Part shown: piece by piece, positions 61,997-64,000 of the stretch | Numbering within the stretch: position 1 is the stretch's first letter | Layout: the number at the start of each line of letters is the position of its first letter | Assembly (NCBI GenBank): GCA_965194375.1 | Contig: CBDAEL010000001.1 | From: Tabrizicola_A aquatica | Lineage (GTDB): Bacteria > Pseudomonadota > Alphaproteobacteria > Rhodobacterales > Rhodobacteraceae | Reading direction: 5' to 3' (one strand) | DNA length: 64,000 nucleotides | Notes under the pieces: model-generated | Databases searched by the model: none | The model's input: only the letters and a program-made list of their open reading frames with translations | What the model was told of the DNA's origin: nothing | Position numbers and translations under genes: made by a program

Positions 61997-63285
61997 GCCT
62001 CTGGCCCGCCGTCCTGCACCTGTTGCCCGATCAGGGCAAACACGGCGCGTTCGATTTTGTCACGGAAACGGCCGGGAACCGAAAAGTTGGTCGCGAACCC
62101 ATTCACCTCGTAACCGCCCTCATGGATTTGGCTGTCGGTCGGCACGTAGCCAAAGACCTGCCCCGCACAGCCGGTGACAAAGGTCAGCGGGTCAGCGCGG
62201 CCGCCACGAGCGGCATAGGCCGCCGCCACTTCGGCTGAAACGGCCATGATGCGGATGGGTCCGATGGCCCAATCGTCGCAGGTCAGAGGTGCAAGGCTGC
62301 CCGCATCGGTGCGGATCGTGTTAAGCGCAAGGTGCCGCCGCTGCCGCCGAACCATGGCCTGCGAAAGCCCGCCAGCGTCTTGCCGCAGGGCAAAGGCGGC
62401 GTCGAAGGCGCGGGCAAGGGCGGCGTGTAGGGTCGCAGCGGCGGCGGCACTGGCGGGGGCGAAACGGGGGCCCACACCGATCCATGTCGCCGAGCGATGC
62501 AGCGGGACGAAGGGCCGCGAGGCCGGGCGGATGTCGCCGCTGAAGCCAGGGAAATAGAGGACCGGAAGGTCAGCCACACCCAGCGTATTGCGGATGTGAC
62601 CCCGCAGCGCACCCGGGAAATCTGCGCTCAGCGCCATCGCATCGGGTTCCGATACGGCGTGACAAGGCCAGCTCCAAAGCACCGCGCGGGGGGTTTGGTC
62701 GGCGCCGGAGAGGAGCAGCAGCTTTAGCCGCTGGTCGATCGCGACGCGCGCATCAGGTGCCATGAGCACCCGCTTCGACACCCGCAGCCGCGCAAGGTCG
62801 ATCCCCACAACGGCGCGGCGGCGAAACGTGGATGCGGCGCAAAGGGCCTGCCCATGCGCAACGCGTGCCACCCCGTTGTGCTGGCTGCGCGCGACCAAAA
62901 GCGCCTCGGTGATCCGCGCCGCAGCGAAATCGAGGTAGCCCACGTCAAACGGACCAAGTCGGGGCTTCGTCGGGTCAAGCGATGGGGCATTGTGGGTGTG
63001 GGACGCCACGAACAAAAGCGCCCCTTGCGAAAAGCTCAGCCCCCGGGCCGCCGTTTGGCGGCGTACCTCTTCCTCAAGCTGCTGGCTGGCATATAGACTG
63101 TCGATCGCGACAATCGCGGCCGGACCATCGGGGGCATCAAACAGGAGGACGTTCGCCTCAAGCCGCGAGGCGATGGTGCGGGCAGCGCCGGACCGACGCG
63201 CGCGCCCGAAGAGCGGTAGCAGCGTGGACGGCGTGATATCGGCCCGCGCCGCATTGACCCTAAGGCTGTCAGTTTCGGACCCCAT
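61993..63285 (-). CDS. Neutral-ceramidase-like hydrolase domain protein
   Basis: 430 residues from the ATG at 63285 (TGATG overlap with the upstream gene). Order of motifs follows the N-terminal catalytic part of neutral ceramidases: RADITPS near the start, VAIDSLYAS, FVASHTHNAPS (metal His residues), WPCHAVSEPD, and a FPGFSGDIRP segment where the ceramidase nucleophile motif GDV(S)PN would lie. No signal peptide is apparent and the C-terminal domain of true ceramidases is missing. Inside a polysaccharide operon it may remove an acyl or N-acyl group from a glycan or lipid carrier; that is speculation. Confidence 0.65.
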   Translation of the reverse strand: MGSETDSLRVNAARADITPSTLLPLFGRARRSGAARTIASRLEANVLLFDAPDGPAAIVAIDSLYASQQLEEEVRRQTAARGLSFSQGALLFVASHTHNAPSLDPTKPRLGPFDVGYLDFAAARITEALLVARSQHNGVARVAHGQALCAASTFRRRAVVGIDLARLRVSKRVLMAPDARVAIDQRLKLLLLSGADQTPRAVLWSWPCHAVSEPDAMALSADFPGALRGHIRNTLGVADLPVLYFPGFSGDIRPASRPFVPLHRSATWIGVGPRFAPASAAAAATLHAALARAFDAAFALRQDAGGLSQAMVRRQRRHLALNTIRTDAGSLAPLTCDDWAIGPIRIMAVSAEVAAAYAARGGRADPLTFVTGCAGQVFGYVPTDSQIHEGGYEVNGFATNFSVPGRFRDKIERAVFALIGQQVQDGGPEA

Positions 63286-63935
63286 CACCGTTTCCGTTTC
63301 AGAAGGGCTTCGAGTGCATCGATGCGGCGTGACACCCAGTACCTGCCACGGACCAAAGGCGAGCCCCGGCGCGAGGGGTTGTGCACCTCGGCAAACGAGC
63401 CCAGGGCGGCCTCAAGATCGACCTCGGCACCGATGTCGATGAAGAAACGGGGAAGGTCCTCGCGCCAGTGTTCCAGCCGGATGACCGAATGCGGACGACC
63501 GGAGAGAAACGTGCGGATGTTCGCCTCCACCGTGCCGACAAGGTCGCGCGCAATGGCAATGTCCTTGGCCGGCTTGTCGCGCTGGAGGATCGTTTCGCAA
63601 TAACCGCGCATAATCCCTTTGCGATTGGTCCAGCGGCGGTTGTAGGACGCCGCGATCTGCGCGGCATCCCGTGTTAGAAAAACGAAATACACCTTGTCGC
63701 CATTGGCTTCGGCGAGCCGCCCCAGCATCCAGGCAAAGCGGGTGTCGATCTCGATATGCCCCGCGCGCAGCAAGGACCGTTCGGCAGCAAGGGCACCTTC
63801 GCCGCTGTCATGGCCAGCCGTGTAGTTCCGAACATGCAGACAAGCGCGGTAAAGGCTCATCGAGCCCGAACGACCCGCTGTCAGGACGGCCACCTTCAAC
63901 GGACTCTCGCTCGAACGGGCGGCTCCAGTTGTCAT
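63285..63935 (-). CDS. Sulfotransferase-like protein
   Basis: 216 residues from the ATG at 63935, which overlaps the stop of the preceding gene (ATGA). The N-terminal VAVLTAGRSGSMSLYRACL loop resembles the 5'-phosphosulfate-binding site, and FVFLTRDAAQIAASYNRRW the 3'-phosphate site. Shorter than the 281-residue sulfotransferase of the same operon. Probably a second carbohydrate sulfotransferase. Confidence 0.72.
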   Translation of the reverse strand: MTTGAARSSESPLKVAVLTAGRSGSMSLYRACLHVRNYTAGHDSGEGALAAERSLLRAGHIEIDTRFAWMLGRLAEANGDKVYFVFLTRDAAQIAASYNRRWTNRKGIMRGYCETILQRDKPAKDIAIARDLVGTVEANIRTFLSGRPHSVIRLEHWREDLPRFFIDIGAEVDLEAALGSFAEVHNPSRRGSPLVRGRYWVSRRIDALEALLKRKR

Positions 63936-64000
63936 GTGCCGATCCGCCAAGCGATGACGAAATTGTGCGAGGTGACCAGCGTCTGGTAGCCCAGCGCCTG
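63932..64000 (-). CDS. C-terminal end of an unidentified operon gene (cut by window edge)
   Basis: The last 22 codons (ending VTSHNFVIAWRIGT and TGA at 63932-63934) run off the window edge. The ATGA overlap with the sulfotransferase-like gene shows it is the upstream operon member. Too short to identify. Confidence 0.6.
   Translation of the reverse strand, partial: QALGYQTLVTSHNFVIAWRIGT

Overview
The window reads as chromosomal DNA of a Rhodobacteraceae-type alphaproteobacterium (Rhodobacter/Gemmobacter/Tabrizicola-like). The reasons are high GC with strong GC bias at third codon positions; family-typical proteins such as a RecQ with two HRDC domains, a membrane-bound ferritin MbfA, a zinc-ligand-poor L36 and a DddQ-type DMSP lyase; a serC leader RNA; and CCCCC..GGGATATTTG intergenic repeats. 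The genus assignment is inference. No rRNA, CRISPR array or phage was seen.

Layout. 1-1957 is a small, AT-richer accessory patch: the 3' part of an IS3-family insertion sequence, a beheaded serine recombinase, a small lipoprotein and about 0.5 kb without genes. 1958-15056 holds recQ, yaaA, a large soluble hybrid histidine kinase, and an alpha-2-macroglobulin/pbpC pair (envelope defence and repair). 15060-24289 is an aromatic catabolic locus centred on homogentisate. One arm (minus strand) is MarR regulator-maiA-thiolase. The other (plus strand) is hmgA-fahA-metallo-beta-lactamase-like protein-69-aa membrane protein-FAD hydroxylase-DUF2783 protein. An 18-bp perfect palindrome lies exactly between the -35 and -10 of the hmgA promoter. 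The FAD protein plus 63-aa partner look like a two-component 3-hydroxyphenylacetate 6-hydroxylase (MhaA/MhaB type) feeding homogentisate into the ring-cleavage enzymes.

24286-36845 carries a phosphatase, a DddQ-like DMSP lyase, the serine pathway (serA, serC with a leader RNA, divergent serB), Nudix/NfeD/SPFH, dinB, an N-formylglutamate amidohydrolase, tRNA-Val, rpmJ, a PaiB-like protein, a PLP decarboxylase and rlmH/rsfS. 37044-43802 is the leucine cluster leuC-leuD-(membrane protein)-(exonuclease-fold protein)-leuB, then a DMT exporter and tRNA-Pro. 43936-54631 has a chromate transporter, agmatine deiminase and amidase facing a DUF1028-RidA-flavin monooxygenase set, an AEC carrier, S-formylglutathione hydrolase, a YaiI protein, an iodotyrosine-deiodinase-like flavoprotein and mbfA.

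54899 to the right edge is one long minus-strand surface polysaccharide operon with mostly overlapping genes: two sulfotransferases, a ceramidase-like protein, a Wzx flippase, two glycosyltransferases, an EpsG-like polymerase, a DegT aminotransferase and an initiating sugar-phosphate transferase. It probably makes a sulfated, amino-sugar-containing polymer. The most interesting points are the MhaAB-like hydroxylase inside a palindrome-controlled homogentisate operon, the metal-ligand-depleted metallo-beta-lactamase-fold protein in it, the deiodinase-like enzyme with its substrate triad intact, and the sulfated polysaccharide cluster with a ceramidase-like member.
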